From JAIOZK01 sp964468645 (GTDB lineage: Bacteria; Bacteroidota; Bacteroidia; Bacteroidales; JAIOZK01): a DNA stretch of 64,000 nucleotides. Location of the stretch: the NCBI GenBank assembly GCA_964468645.1, contig CAYXUU010000011.1, positions 1-64,000 of the forward strand, written 5' to 3'. This document shows, one piece after another, positions 44,071 through 54,346 of the stretch (the first letter of the stretch is position 1; each line of letters opens with the position of its first letter). The notes under the pieces are model-generated. The model ran no database searches, had not been told where the DNA came from, and was given only the letters and a program-made list of their open reading frames with translations. The position numbers and the translations under genes are program-made.

Positions 44071-45585
44071 ATGAAATCCATCAGTACTTCAATCAAACAA
44101 AAACCCTGGCTTGGCTGGGTGATCTTTTTTTCAACCATCATCATTGTCTTTCTTCTTGGGATACTAGCTTCTTCCATTATGGAAAGGCGAGCAGAAGCAA
44201 ACTTTGTTTACACTCCCCAGGTTGAACACATGTTACTGGAACCAAGAAATGAAGTATGGGGTCAAAACTTCCCTAGGGAATACCAGTCCTATATGAAAAC
44301 AAGGGACACCAGTTTCAGGAGCAAGTATAACGGATCTGCAACAATAGATATGCTTGAGGTGGATCCCCGACTGGTTATCTTATGGGCAGGTTACGGATTT
44401 GCAAAAGATTACAAGCAGGGGCGAGGACATAATTTTGCCGTGGAGGATCTGCAAAAAACGCTAAGAACAGGGGCGCCCATTGAAGGCAAAAAAAGCCCCA
44501 TGCCCAACACATGCTGGACATGTAAAAGCCCTGATGTGCCACGCTTAATGGACCAGATAGGAGTAGCTGAATTTTATAAAGGATCGTGGGAAACAAAAGG
44601 TCATGAAGTTGTAAATCCCATCGGTTGTGCCGATTGTCATGATGCCGAAACCATGAACCTTAAAATCACCCGCCCGGCGCTGATCGAAGCCTATGAAAGG
44701 ATGGGTAAAGACATTAACGAGGCCAGCCACCAGGAAATGCGCAGCCTGGTATGTGCCCAGTGCCATGTTGAATACTATTTCAATAAGAATATTCATGAAG
44801 GCATTCCTTACCTTACATTTCCATGGGATAAAGGAATGGGTGTGGAAGATATGGAAGAATATTATGATGAGTTAGGATTTAAAGACTGGACCCATGCGGT
44901 CAGTAAAGCACCCATGCTGAAAGCACAGCATCCAGGATACGAGTTATACCTGACCGGAATCCACGCAAAACGTGGTGTTTCCTGTGCTGATTGCCACATG
45001 CCTTACATCAGTGAGGGAGGGCAGAAATTTACCGATCATCATGTCCGGAGTCCGCTGAGCAATGTATCAAACTCATGCCAGGTCTGCCACAGGGAAGAGA
45101 CTAATGACCTTATTATGGATGTTTTCGACAGGCAGGATAAAATCATTGAAAACCGTGATAAACTTGAAGAAATAATCGTAAGGGCCCATGTTGAAGCCAA
45201 ACTTGCCTGGGATCTGGGCGCTACTGAAAAAGAAATGAATCCCATATTGCAGGATATCCGTCATGCGCAGTGGCGCTGGGATTATGCAGCTGCAAGCCAT
45301 GGAGGATCTTTCCACGCCCCCATTGAAACAAGCCGAATCATCTCTACTGGAATTACTATTGCACAGGATGCAAGAATCAAGTTATCCCGGGTACTGGCAA
45401 AGCTGGGACATAATAAGGAAGTACCCTACCCTGATATTTCAACCAAAGCCAATGCACAGGAGTTCTTGAACATGGATATGGAAATGATGAATAAGGAAAA
45501 GAAGGAATTCATCAAAACAGTGGTTCCTGAATGGATAAAAAAAGCAGAAGAACGTGAAGCCGGATATGATGTAAAAACCCTGTAA
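44071..45585 (+). CDS. nrfA: Ammonia-forming cytochrome c nitrite reductase NrfA
   Basis: This 504-residue periplasmic pentaheme enzyme reduces nitrite to ammonium with six electrons. The catalytic heme uses the NrfA-specific CxxCK motif CWTCK (~148), followed by CADCH (~186), CAQCH (~228), CADCH (~305) and CQVCH (~336). The active-site region QCHVEYYF carries the conserved Tyr and HAKRGVSCADCHMP a His ligand. An N-terminal hydrophobic segment (about 15-35) serves as signal anchor. A 17-base inverted repeat follows the stop codon. Confidence 0.97.
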   Translation: MKSISTSIKQKPWLGWVIFFSTIIIVFLLGILASSIMERRAEANFVYTPQVEHMLLEPRNEVWGQNFPREYQSYMKTRDTSFRSKYNGSATIDMLEVDPRLVILWAGYGFAKDYKQGRGHNFAVEDLQKTLRTGAPIEGKKSPMPNTCWTCKSPDVPRLMDQIGVAEFYKGSWETKGHEVVNPIGCADCHDAETMNLKITRPALIEAYERMGKDINEASHQEMRSLVCAQCHVEYYFNKNIHEGIPYLTFPWDKGMGVEDMEEYYDELGFKDWTHAVSKAPMLKAQHPGYELYLTGIHAKRGVSCADCHMPYISEGGQKFTDHHVRSPLSNVSNSCQVCHREETNDLIMDVFDRQDKIIENRDKLEEIIVRAHVEAKLAWDLGATEKEMNPILQDIRHAQWRWDYAAASHGGSFHAPIETSRIISTGITIAQDARIKLSRVLAKLGHNKEVPYPDISTKANAQEFLNMDMEMMNKEKKEFIKTVVPEWIKKAEEREAGYDVKTL

Positions 45586-45600
45586 AATATCTTTGTGATC

Positions 45601-45666
45601 CTTTGTGCTTCTTTGTGAAACTTTGTATAATAGTTATTCCACAGAACTACACAAAGAAGCACAAAG
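45601..45666. repeat. 17-bp perfect inverted repeat after nrfA
   Basis: CTTTGTGCTTCTTTGTG (45601-45617) is the exact reverse complement of 45650-45666, with a 32-base loop. It lies between nrfA and the polyferredoxin gene and has no T-tract, so it is more likely a processing or stability hairpin, or a dispersed repeat, than a terminator. Confidence 0.7.
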
Positions 45667-45690
45667 TTACACGAAGACTTCCCAAATACT

Positions 45691-46668
45691 ATGTATCGAT
45701 TTCAAAAGTACTATCTCTCTATCTCCGTAACAGTTTTCGTTTTTACTTGTCTGTTCATCATTCAATTAAAAGTACAGAATCCGATTATTTTACTGGAAAG
45801 ATTTATTGATGGAGGCGGATGGATTGAAGCCGTTGTGATCTCAGTATTTGGGGGCCTGATAGCATATAAAATGCAGGATCCTGCCAGTGTTCCCCATTGG
45901 AGGCGGTTTACATGGACACTTTTTTCTATTGTTTTCTTCACCCAGCTTATTCTTGGGATGTTCGGTTTTGAAAAATTCCTGATGACAGGGAAACTTCATC
46001 TGCCTGTTCCGGCCATGATCATCAGCGGACCGATATACCGGGGTGAACTGACTTTCATGGTTATTTTATTTCTCAGCACCATTGTATTATCCGGGCCTGC
46101 ATGGTGCAGCCAGTTGTGTTATTTCGGAGCCATTGACAGTATAGCATCCGGACAAAAGTTGCGTAACAAGCCTCTGAGACATCCCTTGGCATTTAAGTTT
46201 ACTGCGCTGTTCATGCTGGTTACCGTAACAATATGCCTGAAGTTTTTTGGTGTTTCTTCATTTTATGCAACTATACTTGGTGGAGCTTTTGGAATTATCG
46301 GGATATTGATCATCATTTTCTTTTCAACAGGAAAAGGCAAAATGGTCCATTGTATAAAATACTGCCCTATCGGAACTATCATCAACTATTTCAGGTTTAT
46401 TTCACCTTTCCGGATGGTGATTAATCAGAGTTGTACATTATGTATGAATTGTACCCCATCATGTAAATATGATGCTTTAAATGTTTCTGATATCAGGAAC
46501 CAGAAACCGGGAATTACCTGTACAATGTGTGGCGATTGTTTGTCGACATGTAGGGAAAGTTCAATAAAATATAAATTCTTAGGTATGAAACCGGAAGCTG
46601 CAAGAAGTTTGTATCTGTTTATCAGTATATCGTTGTATTCTATTTTTCTTGCTGTTGCAAGGATATGA
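45691..46668 (+). CDS. NapH-like membrane polyferredoxin (4Fe-4S)
   Basis: This 325-residue protein has about five to six transmembrane helices and two cytoplasmic cysteine pairs typical of the NapH/NosR/CcoG-like group (GPAWCSQLCYFGAIDS and HCIKYCPIGTI). Two [4Fe-4S] motifs follow: CTLCMNCTPSCKYDAL and CTMCGDCLSTCRESSI. Such proteins move electrons between the quinol pool and periplasmic reductases. Its position ~105 bases after nrfA suggests support of nitrite reduction, although it lacks an obvious nrfD partner. It ends with a last hydrophobic helix. Confidence 0.85.
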   Translation: MYRFQKYYLSISVTVFVFTCLFIIQLKVQNPIILLERFIDGGGWIEAVVISVFGGLIAYKMQDPASVPHWRRFTWTLFSIVFFTQLILGMFGFEKFLMTGKLHLPVPAMIISGPIYRGELTFMVILFLSTIVLSGPAWCSQLCYFGAIDSIASGQKLRNKPLRHPLAFKFTALFMLVTVTICLKFFGVSSFYATILGGAFGIIGILIIIFFSTGKGKMVHCIKYCPIGTIINYFRFISPFRMVINQSCTLCMNCTPSCKYDALNVSDIRNQKPGITCTMCGDCLSTCRESSIKYKFLGMKPEAARSLYLFISISLYSIFLAVARI

Positions 46669-47245
46669 ACTTTACGGTGTAGTGGTTATATTTGTGTAGC
46701 AGGTGGATATGGTGAGGTTCACACATGAGCTGTCTCAAAACAATTACATAAATTATATTAACAGATGAATAATAATATAATCCCTACAGGGTATATGTGT
46801 TTAATTGGCAAATACTGTGCTACAAGAATAAATGCCCTAATGGCAATTATTCTGGCCAATTACAAATTCTTTCAAATCAATATCTCCGTGTCCCTCCAGA
46901 CTTCATTTTGAAACTCTATGAAACAACTATTCCACAGCGTTTCACGGAAAAACTCGGAGTTACACAGAGAATATGTATCAATACTATATTTGTAATATCA
47001 AAATATTATCTACAAATTTGGAAACAACAAAACGGGAAGCGCCTCCAATGAAACTGCCGATACCAATAATAAATAAGGTCTTAATCATAAAAGTTGATTT
47101 TATCAAATTAACACACAGGAAAACATGTAGAAGTCATCAGCTTTAACAGCGGTTAATGGCAGACCTCATTGCCGCGGGCAAAATCATGAAAACATTTCCC
47201 TATCACTAAATATATAACACATTATTTTCAGTCTGGATTTTCTGA
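46669..47245. other. Intergenic DNA with small palindromes
   Basis: No credible gene is present. CCCTACAGGG (46782-46791) is a short palindrome, and GAGCTGTCTCAAAA near 46727-46740 resembles the ends of some insertion elements. The open frame at 46797-47051 lacks protein-like composition. I read the region as repeat- and relic-rich non-coding DNA. Confidence 0.5.
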
Positions 47246-47617
47246 GCAGAACCTATTTATGAGAACAATAACTTTGCGAAAAATGAGTCATGGTTTCAGC
47301 CTACCGATAAAAATCCTGAGGGTGAGCATCATCTGGACAAAGGTTTTGTCAGTTACAACGGTAACCGCAATCTGATTGTCTTCCGGCAATTTAACAGTGA
47401 AGGATTTGTAAATCAGTATATCCTTAATGATTCTTTATCTGTGAATAACCTGCTGGTCTTTGAAACAGAGATCATCGAGAATTTTATGGAAGGTGACCGT
47501 GCAAGATGGACCATAAAGAAAATTTCTGAGAATGAAATAGAGACCACTTTTGAAGTTTCATTTCCTGGCAAAGAATATACCTGTTTTGGGATTAATGATT
47601 TAATGCGGATGGAATAA
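47246..47617 (+). pseudogene. 5'-truncated gene of unknown family
   Basis: An open frame beginning after a TGA at 47243-47245 with no ATG near its start reads NESWFQPTDKNPEGEHHLDKG, then NRNLIVFRQFNSEGFVN, FETEIIENFMEGDRARWTI and SFPGKEYTCFG before TAA at 47615. The composition is clearly protein-like and resembles the C-terminal half of a small lipocalin-type conserved protein. The N-terminus is missing, so it is probably a relic. Confidence 0.6.
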
Positions 47618-47707
47618 AACTGATTCCGATGATAACAAGAATAGAATGAAAATGTTTAAGGCATGTGTTTCTCTAGAATTGCACGACATAAAATATCAGC
47701 AACTCCA

Positions 47708-50128
47708 TCAGTGTTTAACAATAAGTTTCTCGAATGCAACCAACCCACCCATTTGTAATTTGGCTAAATACATGCCTTCAGGGATATCGCTCACATTAAT
47801 TTTTTTCTCATATTCACCCGGAGCATACTCTTTGTAACTTATTTCCCGGATAACTTTTCCGTCAAGGGTATATAATCCGATTAGATAATATCCAGCATCG
47901 CTTAATCTGTATCTGATGGTTGCAATATCATTGCAGGGATTGGGAGTAACACTAATGATCATAGGTTCCGTTTGTAAACCGATTGTTTCAGGAATACTGA
48001 AAAAACTTGTATCATTTATCACCGGTATCTGTGAATACCACATACAAGCCATGTAAGTCTTCTGAAACTTTGGATCGTATAAAAAATCCACAGGTGAATG
48101 CGGGCAATCCACCGATTGAAGTAGTTCATCCGTTGCTCCATCGATTACATAAAGCTTGCCGGGGATCCTATCAAATATATTCCCACTACAACCGGCGATG
48201 ATCTTATTACCCTCCGGCTGATAGGTAATGGATATTGGTTGGCAGTTTTCAGTCTCATAGGTTTTCAGCAAACTGAAATCGCTCAAATCAAGAATTGAAA
48301 TTGTGGATGAATCCCTGTTTATAAAATACATTTTATCATTCTCCGGATTATATGACATTTCATGCATATATCCCCTCTTAACAACTTCATAAGTTGATGA
48401 TGTATTATCAGTACAATTAACAACTGTTAAATCTCCAATCCAATCACTCCCGATATAAAGGGTGTTGGTTGTTTCTTCAAATTCGAAACTGGCAATGTCA
48501 CAGGTACACTCAATGGTCTTTTCAATACTGTTATCATCACAGTTAATTATAAACAAATTGGACTCGAACCAGCAATTTGAAACATAGAGCTGATTATTCC
48601 CTTCATGATAAAATGATTTCTTCGGGCTTCCATCAATATAAATATTTTCGGTAACCTGATCGTTTTCACAGTTTATCACCGAAATATAATCTTCCCACTC
48701 ATTTGAACAGTAAATTGAATGATTCTGTGGACAATAAGAAAGTGCACACGGCCATTCTCCAACAGTAATTCTTTCAAGCAACTCATCAGTATTACAATCG
48801 ATAACACTGAGAAAGTTCGTATCGTTATGCGTTATATAGATTTTTTCATGCCCTGGTACATATAGCATATCTTGGGCATTGAATTTTCTGTGGCCCAGAA
48901 ATATCTGCTTGATGGCCATATTACTTTTCGCATCCACTACACATACAAGGTCACTGAGATAATCCATAACATATAGTTTATCACCTGTTGTGTTATAGCA
49001 CATAATGTATGGCTGCATTCCCAGCCGAACATCAGGTAGTGGTGTATGACTGGTGGCATCGATGATTTCCATTAAACTGAAATTTGAGTAAAACCAGATG
49101 ATGGATTTTGCAACCGGATTGTACAAACTTTCCATGCTGATGTACTTAACCGGAATGGTACCGGTAATTTCATCCGTAATTCCATCAACAACATGAATAA
49201 AATCCTGATGGAAGGCTTTGGCATATACTGTGTTATTTACGGAATTAAACTGCAGAAAATTGATTTCCTCATCAAGAACAATATCTTTCAGGAGTTCATT
49301 GGTTTCTCCGTCAATGATTATCATACCGTCTTCCGAATCCAGTTTGCCAACATAAATTTTATTTGATTCCGGGTTGTATATTGGTTTCCTTACATGCCAC
49401 GAACCTGTATTCAGGTAAGTCAGTTCATCGGTTGCAACTTCAATAACAGCAAGCCTCCCATGTGATGAACCACAATATACCCTGTCATTCACAGAGTTAT
49501 AACACAAACTCTGGTAAACATCATCGGTTTCTATTTCTTTGACCAAATCATTACTTTCTCCATCAAATACGAGCACCTTGTGATCAATACCCGCTACGGA
49601 ATATACCTTATTACTTTTTTCACTCACCACAATATCTTCTACATGGTATTCACCTGGATACTCCTTAATAATCTGGTCAGTTTCACTGTCAATGATCACC
49701 ACTCCCAATCGCCCTGCATATACTTTATTTCCTGCATGGTTCAAAGCCAGAGCCGTTTGATAGGCAGTATCGGGCATTTGAATGTATTTTAATATGCTAT
49801 TAATGCTACAATCAATTACTGCAAGACGAATACCTTTATATTCTGAAACATAAAGTTTATTGTTTATCTCATTGAACAACATCCTGTCAACTTCAAACCC
49901 TATGGGTATTGTATTTACAGGTTGATGTGTTGCCGCATCGCATTCCACGATATTACCATATCTTCCGCAAACATATATCGTGTTCTTAATATTATTAAAA
50001 ATTCCGTCACTGGTATAGATCTGGCCTGTTTCAGGATGTGGAACAACAATGGTTGTATCGAAAAGAGTGTTCTGTGCCGGCAAGGCAATAGATAAAAAAC
50101 TAACAATCAATAAAATATATATTCTCAT
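47708..50128 (-). CDS. YncE-like beta-propeller protein with T9SS sorting domain
   Basis: This 806-residue secreted protein has a signal peptide (LPAQNTL). About fifteen to seventeen WD/YncE-type repeats of ~45 residues follow (recurring YN-----KIYV, -VIDG-TNE, and VPG-EKIYITH), making probably two beta-propellers. The last ~80 residues are a T9SS sorting domain (VTPNPCNDIATIRYRL ... GMYLAKLQMGGLVAFEKLIVKH). Proteins of this type are surface-located; the ligand is unknown. It is monocistronic, with ~195 bases of AT-rich DNA before the next gene. Confidence 0.85.
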   Translation of the reverse strand: MRIYILLIVSFLSIALPAQNTLFDTTIVVPHPETGQIYTSDGIFNNIKNTIYVCGRYGNIVECDAATHQPVNTIPIGFEVDRMLFNEINNKLYVSEYKGIRLAVIDCSINSILKYIQMPDTAYQTALALNHAGNKVYAGRLGVVIIDSETDQIIKEYPGEYHVEDIVVSEKSNKVYSVAGIDHKVLVFDGESNDLVKEIETDDVYQSLCYNSVNDRVYCGSSHGRLAVIEVATDELTYLNTGSWHVRKPIYNPESNKIYVGKLDSEDGMIIIDGETNELLKDIVLDEEINFLQFNSVNNTVYAKAFHQDFIHVVDGITDEITGTIPVKYISMESLYNPVAKSIIWFYSNFSLMEIIDATSHTPLPDVRLGMQPYIMCYNTTGDKLYVMDYLSDLVCVVDAKSNMAIKQIFLGHRKFNAQDMLYVPGHEKIYITHNDTNFLSVIDCNTDELLERITVGEWPCALSYCPQNHSIYCSNEWEDYISVINCENDQVTENIYIDGSPKKSFYHEGNNQLYVSNCWFESNLFIINCDDNSIEKTIECTCDIASFEFEETTNTLYIGSDWIGDLTVVNCTDNTSSTYEVVKRGYMHEMSYNPENDKMYFINRDSSTISILDLSDFSLLKTYETENCQPISITYQPEGNKIIAGCSGNIFDRIPGKLYVIDGATDELLQSVDCPHSPVDFLYDPKFQKTYMACMWYSQIPVINDTSFFSIPETIGLQTEPMIISVTPNPCNDIATIRYRLSDAGYYLIGLYTLDGKVIREISYKEYAPGEYEKKINVSDIPEGMYLAKLQMGGLVAFEKLIVKH

Positions 50129-50323
50129 GGTTTAAACAGGAATTAATTAGTAGAATAAGTAATCGGGCGCGAAGATATATCGTTAAATCATATCTAAAAA
50201 ATTTACATATTATTTAGAATTAAAATAAATTATCATTTTCACTATTACCCGGACAGGAAATAATTGGTGAAGTAAAGAAACTGAAAATGACAGGGAATAC
50301 CGGAAAGATTTTGTTGCCCTACA

Positions 50324-50896
50324 TTATAGCTTGCATATTTTCAGGAAATTATTCATGATGGTCATTCCCACCTCACCGGAAACTTCCGGATGCCCCTGGA
50401 AACCATAAATAGGTTTGTGTTTATGCCTGATAACCTCATGAGGAGTTGCATCAGAGGAGGCCAGGACCTCAAATTCAGAAGGGATTTTACTTACATGCCA
50501 CCAGTGTAACTTCTGTAGTTTTATCTCCTTCTTATTTACCCCGCTGAAGATCGGATCCATTGATTTCAGTATCCTGATCATTTTTTTACCCCGTTGTGGT
50601 GTATCCAGCTTATCTATATGGCCTCCGAAGTACACAGCAATTATTTCATGGCTCAGGCAAAAACCAATAACGGGAACGTCAAAATTATTCAATGCCACAT
50701 AATTTGCTGTCAGATTTAAGGATTTATAGGGATTCCCTCTTCCCCCGCTTAGAATAATCCCTTTAACTTTTTTATCGGATTGGACCTGAATGGGTTGATT
50801 GTGTTCAACAAAGGTATAATCAAGCCCGCTCTCTTTCAGCACCTCCCTTTCATATCTTTTGATATAACTATTCTGGTTGTGGATGATCAGTAACAT
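50324..50896 (-). CDS. Class I glutamine amidotransferase-like protein
   Basis: From ATG 50896 this 190-residue protein has the GATase1 triad layout of GMP synthase-type domains: an oxyanion-site GIILSGGRGNP, a nucleophile elbow GFCLSHE (Cys ~80, usually G-x-C-x-G-H) and FQGHPEVSG with the His and Glu. The elbow residue after Leu is Ser instead of Gly, a mild deviation. There is no attached synthetase domain. It could be a stand-alone amidase or peptidase-like GATase. It lies 70 bases downstream of mfd and shares its direction. Confidence 0.82.
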   Translation of the reverse strand: MLLIIHNQNSYIKRYEREVLKESGLDYTFVEHNQPIQVQSDKKVKGIILSGGRGNPYKSLNLTANYVALNNFDVPVIGFCLSHEIIAVYFGGHIDKLDTPQRGKKMIRILKSMDPIFSGVNKKEIKLQKLHWWHVSKIPSEFEVLASSDATPHEVIRHKHKPIYGFQGHPEVSGEVGMTIMNNFLKICKL

Positions 50897-50965
50897 TTGA
50901 GTTGCCTTTGATATTAATTTAAAAAGGTTCACTAAATTTCATTAACTACCTTTCGGCATCCAATC

Positions 50966-53900
50966 TTATATATCATTAATGGTAAACAATATAGAATCAA
51001 GTGCCTTAAGAGCATGGAAGATTGTTGTAATATACCCAATCGTAAGTGTCAGCTTGCTATTATTCTCCCTCATCTGGCATTTACGAGGATTGACCTGTAC
51101 GAACCTTAAAACTCCTGCAAAGATATCTGACTGATAATACGATGATTCAGGATTGTGTATAAAATGTCCGACCAACCTTTCTTTTTTCAATATTACTTTT
51201 TCAAAACCGATTTTTTTTGCTTTCCAGCGTAAGCGTATTGTATTTATCAACTCACCGGTTTGCGGAGGTATCGCCCCAAAGCGGTCGATCAGCTTTTCCT
51301 GGAAGTTCATCAATTCCTCTTCTGTTTCCGTATTGTCCAGTTCCTTATATAAACTCAGTCTTTCTTGAATATTTGTAACATAGTCATCGGGTAACAACAG
51401 GGCCATATCGGTTTCGATGACGCAATCCCGGGCATATTCCTTTGTCTGGTCTTCAGCATAAACATCCTTGAACTCATTTTCCTTGAGTTCTGCCAGTGCC
51501 TCATCAAGTATCTTTTGATACATTTCAAAACCAATCTCCGAAATAAAACCACTTTGTTCTGCACCCAGGATATTTCCTGCTCCACGGATATCCAGATCGC
51601 GCATCGCGATGTTAAAGCCACTTCCCAGGTCAGCGAACTCTTCAATGGCTTTCAGTCGTTTTCTTGCTTCATTTGTCAGGGTTGATAATGGTGGGGCAAT
51701 GAGGTAACAAAAGGCCTTTTTATTCGACCTCCCTACCCTACCCCGAAGCTGGTGCAGATCACTCAATCCGAAATTCTGGGCTCCGTTGATGAATATGGTG
51801 TTCACATTGGGGATATCCAATCCAGATTCGATAATGGTTGTTGAGACAAGCACATCATATTCACCATCGATAAAATCGAGCATGGTTTTCTCAAGCTTTG
51901 CCCCTTCCATCTGACCGTGGCCAACAGCTATTTTAACACCCGGACAGAATTTGTGTATCATGTTTGCCACATCCAAGATGTTCTGTACCCTGTTATGAAC
52001 AAAGAAAACCTGTCCCCCGCGGGATACTTCGTAATTGATACCATCACGAATTACCTCTTCACTGAATGGCCTCACTTCGGTTTGAACCGGGTATCGGTTT
52101 GGTGGTGGTGTATTGATAATGGAGAGGTCTCTTGCACCCATCATCGAAAACTGAAGGGTTCTTGGTATAGGGGTAGCAGTTAAGGTCAATGTATCAACAT
52201 TTATCTTGAACTGTTTCAGCTTTTCCTTTGCAGAAACGCCAAACTTTTGTTCCTCATCAATGATCAGTAAACCAATGTCCTTAAACTTTACATCCTTACT
52301 GATCAGCCTGTGAGTGCCTATTAGTATGTCTATCTTACCCTCTTCGAGGTCCCTGAGGGTTTCCTTCTGCCTCTTCGTACTTTTAAACCTGTTGATATAA
52401 TCAACCTCGACAGGGAAATTACGCAAGCGGTCACTGAATGTTTTATAATGCTGTAATGCAAGTATGGTTGTTGGTACCAGCAAAGCAACCTGTTTACTTT
52501 CCGAAACAACTTTAAAGGCAGCCCTGACAGCAATCTCAGTTTTGCCAAAACCAACATCACCACACACAAGACGGTCCATGGGATAGCTGGCTTCAAGATC
52601 AGTTTTTACATCTTTTGTGGATTTTAACTGGTCGGGGGTATCTTCATAAATAAAAGAGGCCTCCAGTTCATGCTGTAGGTATGTATCGGGTGGAAAGGCA
52701 AATCCTTCAGACGATTTTCGCTTTGCATAAAGGGCAATCAGATCCCTGGCAATGTCTTTGACCTTCTTTTTTGTTTTAGCCTTGAGGTTATTCCAGGCAT
52801 TGGAACCCAGCCTGTTCAATACTGGTGGAGTGCCTTCCTTACCTATGTATTTGGCTATCCGATGTAATGAATGAATGCTGATATAAAGAAGATCCTGGTT
52901 TTTATAAATCAACCTGATGGCTTCCTGTATCTTACCCTGAACATCGATTTTTTCAAGGCCATCAAAACGGCCTATTCCATGGTCGATGTGTGTGACAAAA
53001 TCGCCCGGTTTAAGATCATACAATTCTTTTAATGTAATTGCCTGCTTTCCTTTATAACTTTCCTTAAGGTGAAATTTCTGATAACGTTCAAAAATCTGGT
53101 GATCCGTATAACAGGCAAACTTCAGGTCATGATCGATAAATCCTTCATGAAGGGCAATAGGTATTGGGGTAAAATCGATATGCCCGTCTGCTTCGTCATT
53201 TTTCTCCATATCCATAAAAATCGTGTACAATCTTTCGATCTGGCTTGGGTTATCAGAGAAGAAAAAGTTTGAAGTTCCGTTTTTCTTATTTTCCTTCAGG
53301 TTATCAATTAATAATTTAAAGTTCTTGTTGAAAGATGGTTGAGGCGAGGTTGAAAAATTAATTATATTAATGTCTTCAAAGTGTCGTCGTTTACCAAATT
53401 CAATAATCCTGTGATCCATCAGATCTCTGTAAAACTCTTCGCCTGATACAAATAATTCTTCAGGTGTAAGATGATTTAATTCTTCATCAAGGTTTTTATA
53501 TGCAGCTTTGGCTCTTTCAAATTCCTGTACTATTCTGTCGGAAGTGAAATCAACATCATCTATCCAGATGTTTGAGCTTTCACTGATATATTTCAGGAAT
53601 GGTTCCCGTTTCTCTCTTACACTTCTGTCCTGAACATTGGGAACTATCGTTATTCTGTCAACTTTATATCTTGATAACTGGGTGGCCGGATCAAAGGTTC
53701 TCAATGTATCGACCTGATTTCCAAAAAATTCAATCCTGTACGGATAATCATTTGAAAATGGAAATATATCAATAATACCACCACGAACGGAGAATTGTCC
53801 TGGTTCAACAACAAAATCCACCCTTTCAAATTCATATTCCATCAACAGGTCTATTGTAAAGTCAAGGGTCACTTCTTCTCCGGCATGAAGTTTCAACCTG

Positions 53901-54346
53901 TTTTTCTTGAGGTATTTTTTATTTACTACCCTTTCCGACAAAGCCTCCGGAAATGTCACAACAGCTAATTTTCTGGCACCCCCGGATAATCTGTTCAGCA
54001 CCTCGGTGCGTAATAGCACATTGGTATTATCTGTCTTTTCTATCTCATAAGGACGTTTATAGGAAGTCGGAAAAAAGAGGATCTTCTTCTTCGCAAAGTC
54101 CTCTATCGATTCTCCCATCAGATGTTCCAGGTCATTAAAAAAATATGCAGCCGTTTCCCTGTCGGGGAGAATAAACAGATGAATTCCCCTGGCAAGGTCA
54201 AAAACAGTTGCTGAGATTATTGATCTTGAAGAACCTGTAAGTCCTTTCAGCCCAATTCCCTGAACCGACAGATCATCCAAAAGGTCAGACAGTTGGCTGG
54301 TTTTTGACGAATTTTTATACTTATTGAACAATTGTAAGCGATCCAC
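50966..54346 (-). CDS. mfd: Transcription-repair coupling factor Mfd
   Basis: This 1126-residue protein releases RNA polymerase stalled at DNA damage and recruits UvrA. It has UvrB-like N-terminal modules with SVRGGIIDIFPFSND, the RNA-polymerase-interacting domain beginning LKPGDFVTHIDHGIGRFDGLE, and a RecG-like helicase core: Walker A VCGDVGFGKTEIA, DEEQKFGV, TATPIPRT and LRGRVGRS. A C-terminal TRCF domain with NRFGAIPPQ-like DRFGAIPPQTGEL follows. The length is normal. The gene is alone and divergent from the lipoprotein gene at 54557. Confidence 0.97.
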   Translation of the reverse strand: MDRLQLFNKYKNSSKTSQLSDLLDDLSVQGIGLKGLTGSSRSIISATVFDLARGIHLFILPDRETAAYFFNDLEHLMGESIEDFAKKKILFFPTSYKRPYEIEKTDNTNVLLRTEVLNRLSGGARKLAVVTFPEALSERVVNKKYLKKNRLKLHAGEEVTLDFTIDLLMEYEFERVDFVVEPGQFSVRGGIIDIFPFSNDYPYRIEFFGNQVDTLRTFDPATQLSRYKVDRITIVPNVQDRSVREKREPFLKYISESSNIWIDDVDFTSDRIVQEFERAKAAYKNLDEELNHLTPEELFVSGEEFYRDLMDHRIIEFGKRRHFEDINIINFSTSPQPSFNKNFKLLIDNLKENKKNGTSNFFFSDNPSQIERLYTIFMDMEKNDEADGHIDFTPIPIALHEGFIDHDLKFACYTDHQIFERYQKFHLKESYKGKQAITLKELYDLKPGDFVTHIDHGIGRFDGLEKIDVQGKIQEAIRLIYKNQDLLYISIHSLHRIAKYIGKEGTPPVLNRLGSNAWNNLKAKTKKKVKDIARDLIALYAKRKSSEGFAFPPDTYLQHELEASFIYEDTPDQLKSTKDVKTDLEASYPMDRLVCGDVGFGKTEIAVRAAFKVVSESKQVALLVPTTILALQHYKTFSDRLRNFPVEVDYINRFKSTKRQKETLRDLEEGKIDILIGTHRLISKDVKFKDIGLLIIDEEQKFGVSAKEKLKQFKINVDTLTLTATPIPRTLQFSMMGARDLSIINTPPPNRYPVQTEVRPFSEEVIRDGINYEVSRGGQVFFVHNRVQNILDVANMIHKFCPGVKIAVGHGQMEGAKLEKTMLDFIDGEYDVLVSTTIIESGLDIPNVNTIFINGAQNFGLSDLHQLRGRVGRSNKKAFCYLIAPPLSTLTNEARKRLKAIEEFADLGSGFNIAMRDLDIRGAGNILGAEQSGFISEIGFEMYQKILDEALAELKENEFKDVYAEDQTKEYARDCVIETDMALLLPDDYVTNIQERLSLYKELDNTETEEELMNFQEKLIDRFGAIPPQTGELINTIRLRWKAKKIGFEKVILKKERLVGHFIHNPESSYYQSDIFAGVLRFVQVNPRKCQMRENNSKLTLTIGYITTIFHALKALDSILFTINDI

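Noticed and set aside
46797..47051. 84-codon open frame after the polyferredoxin gene
   Set aside because: Composition and lack of any family resemblance suggest chance; the region is repeat-rich.
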